In this document: piece after piece, positions 50,040 to 58,855 of the stretch | How positions within the stretch are numbered: the stretch's first letter is position 1 | Layout of the letters: each line of letters begins with the position of its first letter | Virus record (IMG/VR): IMGVR_UViG_3300037222_000084 | Span: 1 to 64,000 of that record | Origin: a virus | Length of the DNA stretch: 64,000 nt | Strand: one strand, 5' to 3' | The notes under the pieces: generated by a model | Told to the model about the DNA's origin: nothing | Database searches by the model: none | The model's input: only the letters and a program-made list of their open reading frames with translations | Translations under genes and position numbers: made by a program

Positions 50040-51209
50040 TTAGTTCTTAAACAGGTGGCTAATTGTGTTAAAATTCGATCCACCAAGATAGAAAGAGTTG
50101 ATTGCATCTCTGTCCGACTTGGTTAATTTTGAGTAATCTTGCTTCTTCAAAAGTTCAGTAACTTCTGATTTTGAAAGCTCTTTTGATCCTGTGATGTCTT
50201 CACCCTTGGTGATAGTTCCCAGTTCGGTAATGGCTTTACCTTGTGGCACAGTGACTTTGCTAACCAATTTGGCTAGAACTTCAGTTGCCTTGTCGAAACT
50301 TTTCTTGAGTTCCGCGCTAGATGCCTTTTCAGCTTCCAACTCAGATTTCAATAATTCGACTTCTACGTTTCCTTCAGACTTGTGCATTTGAACTGCCTTA
50401 GATGCATCACTAGCAGGTGATTTTGCGCCAGGAATTTTTCCAGGAGCAGCAGCATCTTGTTTGCCACCATTGCGTCTATCGAACTCAGATTTGTTAATCT
50501 TCGCACCGTTAGCAGCACTTGCAGCAGATTTAGCACCCAACGCATTGTGCGGAGGAGCACCTTTAATTCCACCGTTTTTCTTATCGGGGAACATGTTATC
50601 GCCTTTATCTGTAGGCTTAGAATTGATAACGGGATTCTCTTCGCTAAGTTCGCTATGGCCAGGCTTTTCAGACTTGCCCATTTTTTCTGACATTCCCATT
50701 TTCATAGGAGCAGCAGCAGCTTCGGGAGCAGCTTCAGGAGCGGCTTCCATTCCAGGAGCAGCAGGTGCTTGCGCACTCATTGCATCTAGGGCTTGGCGAA
50801 CACAATCGTGGTGAGCCATTAACTCTTCACGCGACATGGAGGCATACATTTGACACATATGAGCCATATCTTCTTCATCATAAGCTCCACCCATGGGTGC
50901 AGCAGCGCCAGGAGCAGCAGGTGCAGCTTCTTGGCCTTCTTCAGGTGCAGCTTCGCCTTCAGCAGGAAAAGCGCCTTCTTCAGGAGCGGCTTCTTCTTCA
51001 GCAGGTGCAGCTTCGCCTTCAGCAGGAGCGGCTTCTTTCGGAGCAGCTTCTTTCTTCTCAGGCGGCTTAGATTCTTTCTTCTCTTTTGGAGGAGCAGACT
51101 CTTCAGCCTTAGCGAGGGAATGTAATTCCTCCGCTTTATTCAAATGGACAGTAAATTCTTTCTCTACTGTCTCAATGAGCTTGGCAAGCTCGATTTCAGT
51201 GTAAGACAT
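50040..51209 (-). CDS. Scaffold/core-like low-complexity protein
   Basis: 389 aa after AGGAGGACAAC. Residues 1-35 are helical. Residues 36-110 are Ala/Glu/Pro low complexity with GEAAPAEE-type repeats. The middle has many KSE/SE motifs, and 275-320 is a likely coiled coil (VELLKSELEAEKASSAELKK). Directly upstream of the capsid gene, as scaffolds are. Function inferred from context and composition. Confidence 0.6.
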   Translation of the reverse strand: MSYTEIELAKLIETVEKEFTVHLNKAEELHSLAKAEESAPPKEKKESKPPEKKEAAPKEAAPAEGEAAPAEEEAAPEEGAFPAEGEAAPEEGQEAAPAAPGAAAPMGGAYDEEDMAHMCQMYASMSREELMAHHDCVRQALDAMSAQAPAAPGMEAAPEAAPEAAAAPMKMGMSEKMGKSEKPGHSELSEENPVINSKPTDKGDNMFPDKKNGGIKGAPPHNALGAKSAASAANGAKINKSEFDRRNGGKQDAAAPGKIPGAKSPASDASKAVQMHKSEGNVEVELLKSELEAEKASSAELKKSFDKATEVLAKLVSKVTVPQGKAITELGTITKGEDITGSKELSKSEVTELLKKQDYSKLTKSDRDAINSFYLGGSNFNTISHLFKN

Positions 51210-51235
51210 GTTGTCCTCCTAAGTTGCCTGTTTAA

Positions 51236-51712
51236 TTAGACGGACTTAGTTGGCCAATAAAGAGGTTGAATATCAACAACAGGTGCAGCAGCATTCAGAG
51301 CAGCAGCAGTTGCAGCAGTTCCGTTTGCGATTTCTTTCAATTGGAATTCACAGCCACAAGTTTGTGCTTCAAATTGGATTTGAGCCAAGTCTGCGCGAGC
51401 AGGAAAGGGGCCTGGAACCAATGACAGTTCATAACCGAGTTGCAGCAAATGTGGAGCATATGCGAAAGTTTGGTTGCCGAAAATGTCTTTCGAAACCATG
51501 TCAACGTTCGAGATTTCAATAACAACTACTGGTTGACCAGCAGCGACGTTGGTGCCGTGCGAAATGGTCAGAACCGGCCACGATGCGCCATTAGCGTCTA
51601 CGTAAAAAGACTCAGTAACCGTGTTAAGGCCAGCTGCGTTAGCGTTCAAGCGAACGTTCAAGCGGTCAGCGAGATCTCGGATAAGTGCCAGGGCTTTTGC
51701 GTTTGAATACAT
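51236..51712 (-). CDS. Virion-operon protein, 158 aa
   Basis: After AAAGGAGAATCCC. A beta-rich protein with CGCEF and an Ala-rich C-terminus. Position beside scaffold and capsid genes suggests a head protein, perhaps a decoration or minor capsid component. Confidence 0.55.
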   Translation of the reverse strand: MYSNAKALALIRDLADRLNVRLNANAAGLNTVTESFYVDANGASWPVLTISHGTNVAAGQPVVVIEISNVDMVSKDIFGNQTFAYAPHLLQLGYELSLVPGPFPARADLAQIQFEAQTCGCEFQLKEIANGTAATAAALNAAAPVVDIQPLYWPTKSV

Positions 51713-51781
51713 TTGGGATTCTCCTTTGTTTTTACGTAGAAAGTGCCGTTCATTAAGGACCGGCTAAGTGTTCGTAACTTC

Positions 51782-51790
51782 TAAAAGATT
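51782..51790 (-). promoter_or_regulatory. Late-motif-like site (AATCTTTTA)
   Basis: AAAATCTTTTAG on the minus strand, 69 nt before the ATG at 51712; one extra T relative to the other copies. Confidence 0.3.
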
Positions 51791-51800
51791 TTCACTCCCG

Positions 51801-51826
51801 AAAAAAGTGCCTTATTTCAGGTACTT
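51801..51826 (-). terminator. Hairpin with T-run on minus strand
   Basis: AGTGCCT and AGGTACT pair (one G-T) around TATTTC; on the minus strand it ends in a T-run. In the divergent gap it could insulate the head operon. Confidence 0.4.
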
Positions 51827-51880
51827 AGAGGGTAAAAGCTGCCAAAACCGGATTTTGACCTACCTTTTTTACACATAAGA

Positions 51881-51889
51881 CAATCTTTA
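51881..51889 (+). promoter_or_regulatory. Late-motif site (CAATCTTTA)
   Basis: GACAATCTTTAGTGATATAC on the plus strand 25 nt before the TTG start of the protease-scaffold gene. It shows that the motif follows gene direction and not genome position. Confidence 0.5.
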
Positions 51890-51914
51890 GTGATATACGC
51901 TATATGGAGTTAAA

Positions 51915-53900
51915 TTGGGCACATATGTAGATGGAATAGGCGCAAGCCAAAATATAGACAGTAGCGGCGAGATCGTTGACATCTCAGGATTGGACATTTC
52001 CAGCCTAGAAGTCGATGGTTCATTGAACTGGGAACACAAAAAAGACCTGCCAGATCAACTAGTTGGCAAGATTCTCAAGGCCAAAAAGATCTTCTCTGAT
52101 AAAGACTGTGAAGACGACCGACAGAAATATTTCTGGGAAAAGTGCAAAGTTCCGTATCTATATGTATTAGGCGAACTGTTCGACGATTACACCGATTCTG
52201 CCCGCACCGTTGCTGGTTTGTTTCGATATGACCTAGACCATCGTGGCAAAAACGCTAAGGATGTCGTGGGTTTCTCTGTCGAAGGTGCCACTATACACAA
52301 AAACGGCAATACCATCACTCGCTCCATAGCACGCAAAATTACCTGTACGTCGCTACCCTGCAATAAACAGGCTGTGGCTGAAATGGTCCCTAAAGAGGGT
52401 AAAAAGCCAAAAGACAACTTGAGTAATATTTTCAAAACTGAGAGCTACGTCGAAATCGAGGTAGTGAACCTTCCTAAGCAGCCAAATCTGTGGGAAATGT
52501 TAAAAACTGAGTCTTTGATGAAAAGGGCAAAAGCCATGTTCGCCAAACCAGTCAAGAAAGACGAAGCTGCCCTGACTTCTGGTGCCGGAACTTCCATGGC
52601 ATTAGGCGGCGGCGCTCCATCGTCTCCATCGCTGTCGTGTTCAGAACCAGATATGGCTAAGGCTTTGAAGGTAGCAAGTCCACTTGGCACGCATTTAGGG
52701 AATACTACTAGCGGTAAACCAGTACACAGCCACGCGCAAGTTGGTCAAACGGGTTTTTCAGCAGAAGAACATGGCGAAGCCGCACAACTTCATCAAAAGG
52801 CTGGTGCCGCAAGCCCATCAATGTTTCAGCATCACAAAGGCAAAGCTGATCTACACAACTCTGCCGCCGTTAGAATGAAAGACGTTGCTATTAAGAGACA
52901 GGCAGCTGCTAAGAAAAATACTATGGTTGCTGGACCTAGTGGCGGCGCTCCAAATAAATTGTTCAATCCGAGAACCAGTGGTACTATAAATTATAAGAAA
53001 TCGGAAACGTTGCAACCTGGCGAAAAAGGCAATAGCGTAACGGCTAACCAAAAACAGGAACGTGATCGTAGGGCTCAAGAGGCATATCCTAATAGCAGTA
53101 AGCGTAATTTTGACAAACACGTAGTCAACCATAGCGAGTCGAATCCTTCAAACCAAAAACGTGCGAGCATTCCAAATCAGCAAACTGCTCCTTCTGCTAA
53201 AGAAGCCGGTGGACCAAGCAATAACATGCTGCACAACAATATTTTGGCACCAAAACGCACTATGCATAAAGCCGCAGGCGGTGCTGGCGGCGGACTTGGT
53301 GGTGGCGGTATTTCTGCTGGAGTATCTAGCATGACTACTGTTCAAGCTCCAACGGTTCCTAATCCTAAGCCAAAGACCGTTATGCCAGTTGGTAAAATCA
53401 CGAAAGCACTCGAAGCCGGTTCTAGTCTGACTTCGCCTGCTAATCTATCAGGAGGCGCTGCTTTGGGTAAAGAAAGTCTTGAAAAGTGTAACTGTAATAT
53501 GGCTAAATGCGCTTCTTGTGGTCCAAAATTGGCCAAGGGCGGACAGTTCTCTGGTAACGTTCCCAAAGATGCTAAGATTAAAGATTTGCAGCATAAAATT
53601 GATAGTGGCACGTATAAGCCTGACGCTAAAAAGATAGGCGAGAGCATGTTGAATCATCCTAGCAAACCCCTAAAAGGCACTAAGGTGCAAAAGTCTGAAA
53701 TGCTGCAACGCGCAGAGTCAGAATATGCTTCATGGGAAAAACGTGAAGAATTTGAAAGTTTTATGAAGTCTCGTATGCCGCATATGACCAAGGGCGAAAT
53801 CGTCGCATTTGGCCAGGCTATGATTTTGAACAAATCGTTTAAGATGGAAAAGTCCTTGAATGGTCTTCTTGGCCTGTTGAAAGAAGAACCTAAAAAATAA
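51915..53900 (+). CDS. Prohead protease-scaffold fusion
   Basis: 661 aa with a TTG start after GGAG. Residues 1-160 look like a capsid maturation protease: IDSSGEIVDISGLDI, NWEHK (H41), GKILKAKKIF, YLYVLGELFDD, GFSVEG (S121) and KITCTSLPCNKQAV. About 500 residues of disordered, Lys/Ser/Gly/Ala-rich chain follow, with KSE motifs and a CNCNMAKCASC cluster. Near residue 497 the segment KALEAGSSLTSP nearly repeats the capsid protein N-terminus. Protease assignment is by motif order. Confidence 0.6.
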   Translation: MGTYVDGIGASQNIDSSGEIVDISGLDISSLEVDGSLNWEHKKDLPDQLVGKILKAKKIFSDKDCEDDRQKYFWEKCKVPYLYVLGELFDDYTDSARTVAGLFRYDLDHRGKNAKDVVGFSVEGATIHKNGNTITRSIARKITCTSLPCNKQAVAEMVPKEGKKPKDNLSNIFKTESYVEIEVVNLPKQPNLWEMLKTESLMKRAKAMFAKPVKKDEAALTSGAGTSMALGGGAPSSPSLSCSEPDMAKALKVASPLGTHLGNTTSGKPVHSHAQVGQTGFSAEEHGEAAQLHQKAGAASPSMFQHHKGKADLHNSAAVRMKDVAIKRQAAAKKNTMVAGPSGGAPNKLFNPRTSGTINYKKSETLQPGEKGNSVTANQKQERDRRAQEAYPNSSKRNFDKHVVNHSESNPSNQKRASIPNQQTAPSAKEAGGPSNNMLHNNILAPKRTMHKAAGGAGGGLGGGGISAGVSSMTTVQAPTVPNPKPKTVMPVGKITKALEAGSSLTSPANLSGGAALGKESLEKCNCNMAKCASCGPKLAKGGQFSGNVPKDAKIKDLQHKIDSGTYKPDAKKIGESMLNHPSKPLKGTKVQKSEMLQRAESEYASWEKREEFESFMKSRMPHMTKGEIVAFGQAMILNKSFKMEKSLNGLLGLLKEEPKK

Positions 53901-53908
53901 GTGTTGCT

Positions 53909-53938
53909 AAAAGCCAATTGTATGTTATATTGGCTTTA
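53909..53938. terminator. Perfect 9-bp hairpin after protease gene
   Basis: AAAGCCAAT and ATTGGCTTT pair around a 10-nt loop directly after the stop. The flanking T-run is short on both strands. Confidence 0.5.
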
Positions 53939-54026
53939 GTGCAGTTTAACCTCTGTACTCTGGGATGACTCGTAGGTGAGTGGAAGACCAGTAAATCGAG
54001 AGTAATAACTTGCACTCAGAGGACAC

Positions 54027-54605
54027 ATGGACTTAAATCTCCGCAAAGCACGCAAACTTGAAGCAAAAATCTTAGCATATGCCAATGCTATGTCCCTTTC
54101 ATCTGCCGTAAAAGTACGCATCATGGCAAGTGAATCAGAACGCTCAGACGCACTTTCTGCCGGTCGCTCAAAATTCCTATCCGACGTTTCCACCCAAAAA
54201 TCCCTTATTTTAGCCCGTTTCAATATTCGCCAAGCTATCTCTGACGCTAACCAAGCTGTAGGGATCAATGCTTTAATCAATAAGCGCGAAGGCATTCAAG
54301 CACTCCTAGAAAAGTCAACTGGTACGGTTGACGCATTGGACTATAAAGAGGCCACAGATTTAGCCGATGCCAAGAAACGCTCTCTTGAAAACGGCGACTC
54401 CAGCCGTGCATACGGCGAGACTTCGGTCACTTTTAGTCTACCAGTCGCACTCGTCCACGACGTAGCTGGTTTCAAAGCACACGAATTGGCTTTAAAACGA
54501 CAGCTTGAAGAAACAGAAGACGAATTGTCACAAAAGAACCTGGGAGCGAAAGTTACGCTTCCTGCTGATACCGTTAAATTGCTCCAGTCCGTTGGATTGC
54601 TGTAG
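54027..54605 (+). CDS. Coiled-coil phage protein, 192 aa
   Basis: After CAGAGGACAC. Mostly helical (LRKARKLEAKILAYANAM and ALKRQLEETEDELSQK) with a short beta part (ETSVTFSLPVALVHD). No family recognised. Gaps on both sides (126 and 224 nt) suggest its own promoter and terminator. Confidence 0.6.
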   Translation: MDLNLRKARKLEAKILAYANAMSLSSAVKVRIMASESERSDALSAGRSKFLSDVSTQKSLILARFNIRQAISDANQAVGINALINKREGIQALLEKSTGTVDALDYKEATDLADAKKRSLENGDSSRAYGETSVTFSLPVALVHDVAGFKAHELALKRQLEETEDELSQKNLGAKVTLPADTVKLLQSVGLL

Positions 54606-54829
54606 TAGCGATCCTGTCATAGTGCTGGAGCTAGTGAAGTGAAAGGGCATTACTACATGGCTGACTCAACCACCCAGTAGAGTCAAACCTGTTTTGTCAT
54701 TCTCCCGATATAGCGCCTGCCAAGGTGCATTGTTACATTATCGGTATTGTAGAGGATTTATACAGGGCGTTATTTGGGGATTGATTTTTATACATTGTTC
54801 GCCCAATCCTTCACTTTTTTGGATATAAA
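54606..54829. other. Gap without a gene, 224 nt
   Basis: One small hairpin (GACTC/GAGTC, 54663-54684). No tRNA cloverleaf and no credible frame seen. Confidence 0.4.
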
Positions 54830-55372
54830 ATGAAACTGATTCCTTTTAGAACAAACAATTACACGTCGGATACCCACTTCGCAGTAGACGATGACGACTT
54901 TGACTTGGTTTCAAAATCCCAATGGCGCTGCAAGTGTAATACTGGCTCGAACCATGTCACTCCGCAATACCACGTATCCAGAAAAGCTACGGCTGAAGAA
55001 AAGAAAAACGGAGCGCCAACAGAAATATCTTTGCATCGTTTTGTGATGGGCGTAGGATTAAAATATGCCAAAAAAGATGAAGAGGTTGACCACATCAACA
55101 GAAACCAGTTCGACAATACAAAGGCAAATCTCAGAATCTGTACCAGGCATACGAATCAAAGGAATAAAGGCAATAATTCTAGAGTGGGATTTGGCCTGTG
55201 GGGAGCTACTTTCAATAAAGCTCTGAAAAGAGATAAAAAATGGCAAGCTAATTTCCACATAAAAGGGAAAACCTATATGGTAGGGTATTTTGCCACAGAA
55301 AAAGAAGCCCATGAACGTGCCGCTACGCGTTATGAAGAAATTACAGGAAACAAGCCTCGAATAACTTTGTAG
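54830..55372 (+). CDS. HNH homing endonuclease with AP2 domain
   Basis: 180 aa. The HNH core is EISLHRFVMG, VDHINRNQFDNTKANLRICT and HTNQRNKG. Residues about 115-170 form an AP2-type DNA-binding domain (GLWGATFNKALKRDKKWQA, GKTYMVGYFATEKEAHE). This is a standard mobile phage endonuclease, probably a recent free-standing insertion between unrelated genes. Confidence 0.88.
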   Translation: MKLIPFRTNNYTSDTHFAVDDDDFDLVSKSQWRCKCNTGSNHVTPQYHVSRKATAEEKKNGAPTEISLHRFVMGVGLKYAKKDEEVDHINRNQFDNTKANLRICTRHTNQRNKGNNSRVGFGLWGATFNKALKRDKKWQANFHIKGKTYMVGYFATEKEAHERAATRYEEITGNKPRITL

Positions 55373-55401
55373 TTGACAAAATTTTTTAAGAGTAGTAACC
55401 T
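55373..55401 (+). promoter_or_regulatory. Sigma-70-like promoter for NAD genes
   Basis: TTGACA with a 17-nt spacer to TAACCT. A CCTGC/GCAGG hairpin (55418-55439) lies in the leader before the PRPP-synthetase-like gene. Confidence 0.4.
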
Positions 55402-55479
55402 TTAGTAGGTAAGAACTCCTGCCGATATGATAGCGCAGGAAAACATTCAAATGGCATAGGATATTTGCCAGGAGATACA

Positions 55480-56271
55480 ATGATCTATTTAAACGGTAAT
55501 CCCGTTAATACCACTCTCTTCCCTGACAACACCAGTCAAGTATGGAAGATACCCACCCTCGAAATTCCAGACACCAATTGGGTCCACGTAAAATGGGACT
55601 TTTCGCATGAAGGCGAGTTTATCCAATTGGCCCAGCTTAAACAATTGCTCGATAAACGCGGTTTTCGTGCCGCATTGCGTCTTAGCTACCTGCCCTATGG
55701 CCGTCAAGACAAAGAAGTTTCAAACGACGCCACTTTCGCGCTTCGCACTTTCAACAAATACATAGACTTTATGGATTGGGACGAAATCATCGTAATGGAC
55801 CCGCATAGCTCCGTAATCATGGACTATGTTCGTAATGTTCGGGCCGTATATCCTATCCAAGAACTCGAAAAGACACTAGCGCATACGGTTTCTACTTTGG
55901 TCTGCTATCCCGACAAAGGCGCACTCGAAAAGTACACTAAAGTGTATCGCAGCATCGTTGAAGACGAATTCATCTATGGTGAAAAGGTCCGCGATCAATC
56001 TACTGGAAATATTACAAGTTATCAATTAATCGGCAACCCCAAAGGCCACAGTGTCCTCATTGTTGATGACATTTGCGACGGCGGTGCCACATTCAAGCTT
56101 CTTGCCAAAGACCTATTGGCAGCAGGAGCTACGGAGGTAAATCTTTTTGTAACCCATGGAATTTTCTCACGAGGTCTGAGAACGCTCCAAGAATCAGGAA
56201 TTAAACGCATATTTACTCAAGATGGCGAAGCTAGTACCCATCAAGATCAAATCACTTATAGGAGATTATAA
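55480..56271 (+). CDS. PRPP synthetase-like (Prs or Adps)
   Basis: 263 aa from ATG 55480 after CCAGGAGATAC. YLPYGRQDKEV (about 69-79), MDPHS and the PRPP-binding loop VLIVDDICDGGATF (about 192-205) identify the ribose-phosphate pyrophosphokinase family. It is some 50 aa shorter than host Prs. Partnered with the NAMPT-like gene, it would supply PRPP for nicotinamide salvage. In the described NARP1 phage pathway the homologue instead pyrophosphorylates ADP-ribose. Sequence alone does not tell which. Confidence 0.88.
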   Translation: MIYLNGNPVNTTLFPDNTSQVWKIPTLEIPDTNWVHVKWDFSHEGEFIQLAQLKQLLDKRGFRAALRLSYLPYGRQDKEVSNDATFALRTFNKYIDFMDWDEIIVMDPHSSVIMDYVRNVRAVYPIQELEKTLAHTVSTLVCYPDKGALEKYTKVYRSIVEDEFIYGEKVRDQSTGNITSYQLIGNPKGHSVLIVDDICDGGATFKLLAKDLLAAGATEVNLFVTHGIFSRGLRTLQESGIKRIFTQDGEASTHQDQITYRRL

Positions 56272-56272
56272 C

Positions 56273-57763
56273 GTGAAAAATTTAATGAAAAGCCTACCGA
56301 CTACAGTCCTCTGCGATTTCTATAAAATTGCACACCGTGCAATGTACCCAACTGGAACAGAAGTGGTTTATTCCACCTGGACACCGCGAGCCAGTCGCAT
56401 GAAAGGCATAGATCAAGTTGTTGCCTTCGGCATGCAAGCCTTCATCAAGACCTACTTGATTGATTTCTTTGACACAAACTTCTTTGGTCGAGAAAAGTCC
56501 GTTGTAGTCGCTGAATACAAACGATTGATTTCAGCCACTCTTGGAGACCCCAATCCAGAGACCAAACACATCGAAGACCTTCACGATCTTGGCTTTTTGC
56601 CACTTTCAGTTAAAGCTCTCCCAGAAGGAACTCTTGTTCCGCTGCGCGTACCGATGATGACCCTCCAAAACACAGACAAACGGTTTTTCTGGTTAACAAA
56701 CTTCGTAGAATCTTTGGCTTCTTGCGAGTTGTGGCAACCCACTACCAGCGCGACTATTGCGCGTGAGTACCGCAAGATCATGGACAAAGCAGCAATGGAG
56801 ACGGTTGGCGACACTGGATTCGTAATGTTCCAAGGTCACGATTTCTCTATGCGCGGCATGTCTTCTCTGCAATCCGCAGTTTCTTCTGGCATGGGCCACC
56901 TGCTGTCATTCGTTGGCACAGACACTATTCCAGCAATTGTTGGAGCAGAAGTGCTCTACGGCGCAGATGTGACGAAGGAACTCGTTGGAACATCCATTCC
57001 AGCCACAGAACACTCAATCCAATGCACTTACGGCGATGACCTGAAATACTTGGAGCGCATGCTCTCAGTGGTTCACCCAAATGGCTTCGTTTCCATCGTT
57101 TCTGATGGTTATGACTTTTGGGAAGTTATTCGCAGCGTGCTCCCTGCTCTCAAATCCAAAATCATGGCTCGTAGCGGTGGACCCGTTGGAGACCGTGTGG
57201 TTATTCGCCCTGACTCTGGCGACCCTGTGCTGATAGTTTGCGGCGATCCAGATGCAACTCCTGGAAGCCTTGAGTATAAAGGCGCTGTAGAGGCTCTATG
57301 GGACATTTTCGGCGGGACCGAATCCTCTAAAGGATACAAAGTCCTCGATTCCCACATTGGCCTGATCTATGGTGACGCTATTACTCTCCGTCGTTGTGAA
57401 GAAATTTCCGAACGGCTGAAAGCCAAAGGTTTCGCCTCGATCAACTGCGTGTACGGCATTGGTAGCTACACCTATCAGTACAACACCCGTGACACCTTCG
57501 GATTTGCTCTTAAGAGCACATTAGCCGTGATAAACGGCGATGAAAAGCAGATTTTCAAAGATCCGAAAACTGATAATGGCATCAAGAAGTCACAGAAAGG
57601 CCGTGTGGTCGTTCTTAAGGATGGCAATTCACTCAAGTTCGTCGATGGCCTTGGACTCAACGATGTCGTAGAAGGCGACCTGTTGACAGAAGTGTTCCGC
57701 GACGGTAAACTGTTGGTGGATCAAAAATTCTCCGAAATCAGAGCACGGCTCGCAGGACAGTAA
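56273..57763 (+). CDS. nadV: Nicotinamide phosphoribosyltransferase-like (NadV or Namat)
   Basis: 496 aa with a GTG start after TAGGAG; a downstream ATG at 56285 is an alternative. CDFYKIAHRAMYP at the N-terminus, FQGHDFSMRGMSS, GTSIPATEHS, RPDSGDPV (about 311) and YGIGSYTYQ are NAMPT signatures, and the length fits. It converts nicotinamide plus PRPP to NMN, or in NARP1 joins nicotinamide to ADP-ribose pyrophosphate to give NAD+. It starts 1 nt after the Prs-like stop. Confidence 0.93.
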   Translation: MKNLMKSLPTTVLCDFYKIAHRAMYPTGTEVVYSTWTPRASRMKGIDQVVAFGMQAFIKTYLIDFFDTNFFGREKSVVVAEYKRLISATLGDPNPETKHIEDLHDLGFLPLSVKALPEGTLVPLRVPMMTLQNTDKRFFWLTNFVESLASCELWQPTTSATIAREYRKIMDKAAMETVGDTGFVMFQGHDFSMRGMSSLQSAVSSGMGHLLSFVGTDTIPAIVGAEVLYGADVTKELVGTSIPATEHSIQCTYGDDLKYLERMLSVVHPNGFVSIVSDGYDFWEVIRSVLPALKSKIMARSGGPVGDRVVIRPDSGDPVLIVCGDPDATPGSLEYKGAVEALWDIFGGTESSKGYKVLDSHIGLIYGDAITLRRCEEISERLKAKGFASINCVYGIGSYTYQYNTRDTFGFALKSTLAVINGDEKQIFKDPKTDNGIKKSQKGRVVVLKDGNSLKFVDGLGLNDVVEGDLLTEVFRDGKLLVDQKFSEIRARLAGQ

Positions 57764-58251
57764 TGAAAACCGATCAATTCGCATTTTTCTATGGAGGAGC
57801 CTTAAGTCAATGGGCTCCTTCCCCATTCACTCTGGACGAAGTGGAGTATTCTACTGCTGAACAGTATATGATGGCTATGAAGGCTGATTATTTTAATGAT
57901 CAAGATACCAAAGCCAAAATAATGGCCACTGATAGTCCTTCTGAGCAGAAGTCACTAGGCAGGATGGTTAAGAATTTCAATGCAGAAGCTTGGAATGCTG
58001 TTTCTAGGGGATTCGTGTACAAGGCGAACATTGCCAAATTCACTCAAAACGACTGGTGTATGAAGGAACTGGAACGAACCGGAGACCTAGAAATCGTTGA
58101 GGCTAGTCCGTATGACCGAATCTGGGGCATTGGCCTTGGAACTAGCGACAAACGAGCACTTGACAAGACCCAGTGGCTTGGTACAAACTGGTTAGGTGAG
58201 ACTTTGATGAAAGTACGGAAGGACCTACGTGAGCAAAACAGTCGAGTGTGA
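57763..58251 (+). CDS. NADAR (YbiA-like) family protein
   Basis: 162 aa, TAATG overlap with the NAMPT-like gene. FAFFYGGALSQWAPSPFTL, EYSTAEQYMMAMKADYF, KFTQN and PYDRIWGIGLG are the order and motifs of the YbiA/NADAR fold. Members remove N-glycosidic groups from riboflavin intermediates, and several reverse ADP-ribosylation of guanine in DNA. Its place among NAD/ADP-ribose genes favours the ADP-ribose role. Confidence 0.88.
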   Translation: MKTDQFAFFYGGALSQWAPSPFTLDEVEYSTAEQYMMAMKADYFNDQDTKAKIMATDSPSEQKSLGRMVKNFNAEAWNAVSRGFVYKANIAKFTQNDWCMKELERTGDLEIVEASPYDRIWGIGLGTSDKRALDKTQWLGTNWLGETLMKVRKDLREQNSRV

Positions 58252-58423
58252 TTGTATGATGTGCCAAAAACCACTAGAAAACTACGATCCACAGATGTGC
58301 TGTGGCGGGTTCGATTGCGGGTGTATGGGCCTTCCTACTAACCCTCCTATTTGTTCTGAAGAATGCTGGGATGCGCTTATTAAAAGGAATAGTGATGGGC
58401 AAAGTAACGACAATAAAGGGTAA
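58229..58423 (+). CDS. Small Cys-rich protein
   Basis: 64 aa with a GTG start inside the NADAR 3' end. It has ten Cys residues, including CDCMMC and CCGGFDCGC, so one or two zinc sites are likely. It overlaps both neighbours and belongs to the NAD/ADP-ribose operon by position. Confidence 0.5.
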   Translation: MSKTVECDCMMCQKPLENYDPQMCCGGFDCGCMGLPTNPPICSEECWDALIKRNSDGQSNDNKG

Positions 58424-58838
58424 TCTCTTTGATGCTCCAGAAGGCTCCATAATCATTCATGCGTGCAATACTAAGGGCGTATGGGGATCTGGCATAGCCA
58501 GGGAGTTCGCCAAACGGTTCCCTAAGGCCCGTGACATTTACGCTCAAACTTGTCAAGAACAAGGACCGTCTCTTATTGGGAAATGTCTTCTAATTCCAGC
58601 TGGGAGCCACGTTATTGGCTGCTTATTCACTTCAAAAAACTATGGACAATTCGTAGATTCTCCTGCTAAGATATTAACAGCAACCAGATTGGCCATTGCT
58701 CATTTGATTCTTCAAAATGAGAGCAAGTTGCCCATGCATATGTGCAAGATAAATGCTGGATTGTTCAACGTTCCTTGGCCTAAAACCAAGGCAATATTGA
58801 AAGACGCCGATGTTGAATTTGTAGTTTACGATTTTTAG
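58395..58838 (+). CDS. Macro domain protein
   Basis: 147 aa. ATG 58395 is chosen with AAAAGGA upstream; the frame extends back to 58302 only through the previous gene. GKVTTIKGNLFDAPEG and HACNTKGVWGSGIA (22-35) form the ADP-ribose pocket, and INAGLFNVPW the second loop. Closest in style to the Poa1/ALC1-like macro group that hydrolyses ADP-ribose 1''-phosphate or removes ADP-ribose from proteins or DNA. Confidence 0.88.
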   Translation: MGKVTTIKGNLFDAPEGSIIIHACNTKGVWGSGIAREFAKRFPKARDIYAQTCQEQGPSLIGKCLLIPAGSHVIGCLFTSKNYGQFVDSPAKILTATRLAIAHLILQNESKLPMHMCKINAGLFNVPWPKTKAILKDADVEFVVYDF

Positions 58839-58855
58839 GTCCGTGTGTAGATATA

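Noticed and set aside
55449-55466. TGGCATAGGATATTTGC as a sigma-54 promoter for the NAD genes
   Set aside because: GG and GC are 12 nt apart instead of 10; a TTGACA box upstream is a better candidate.
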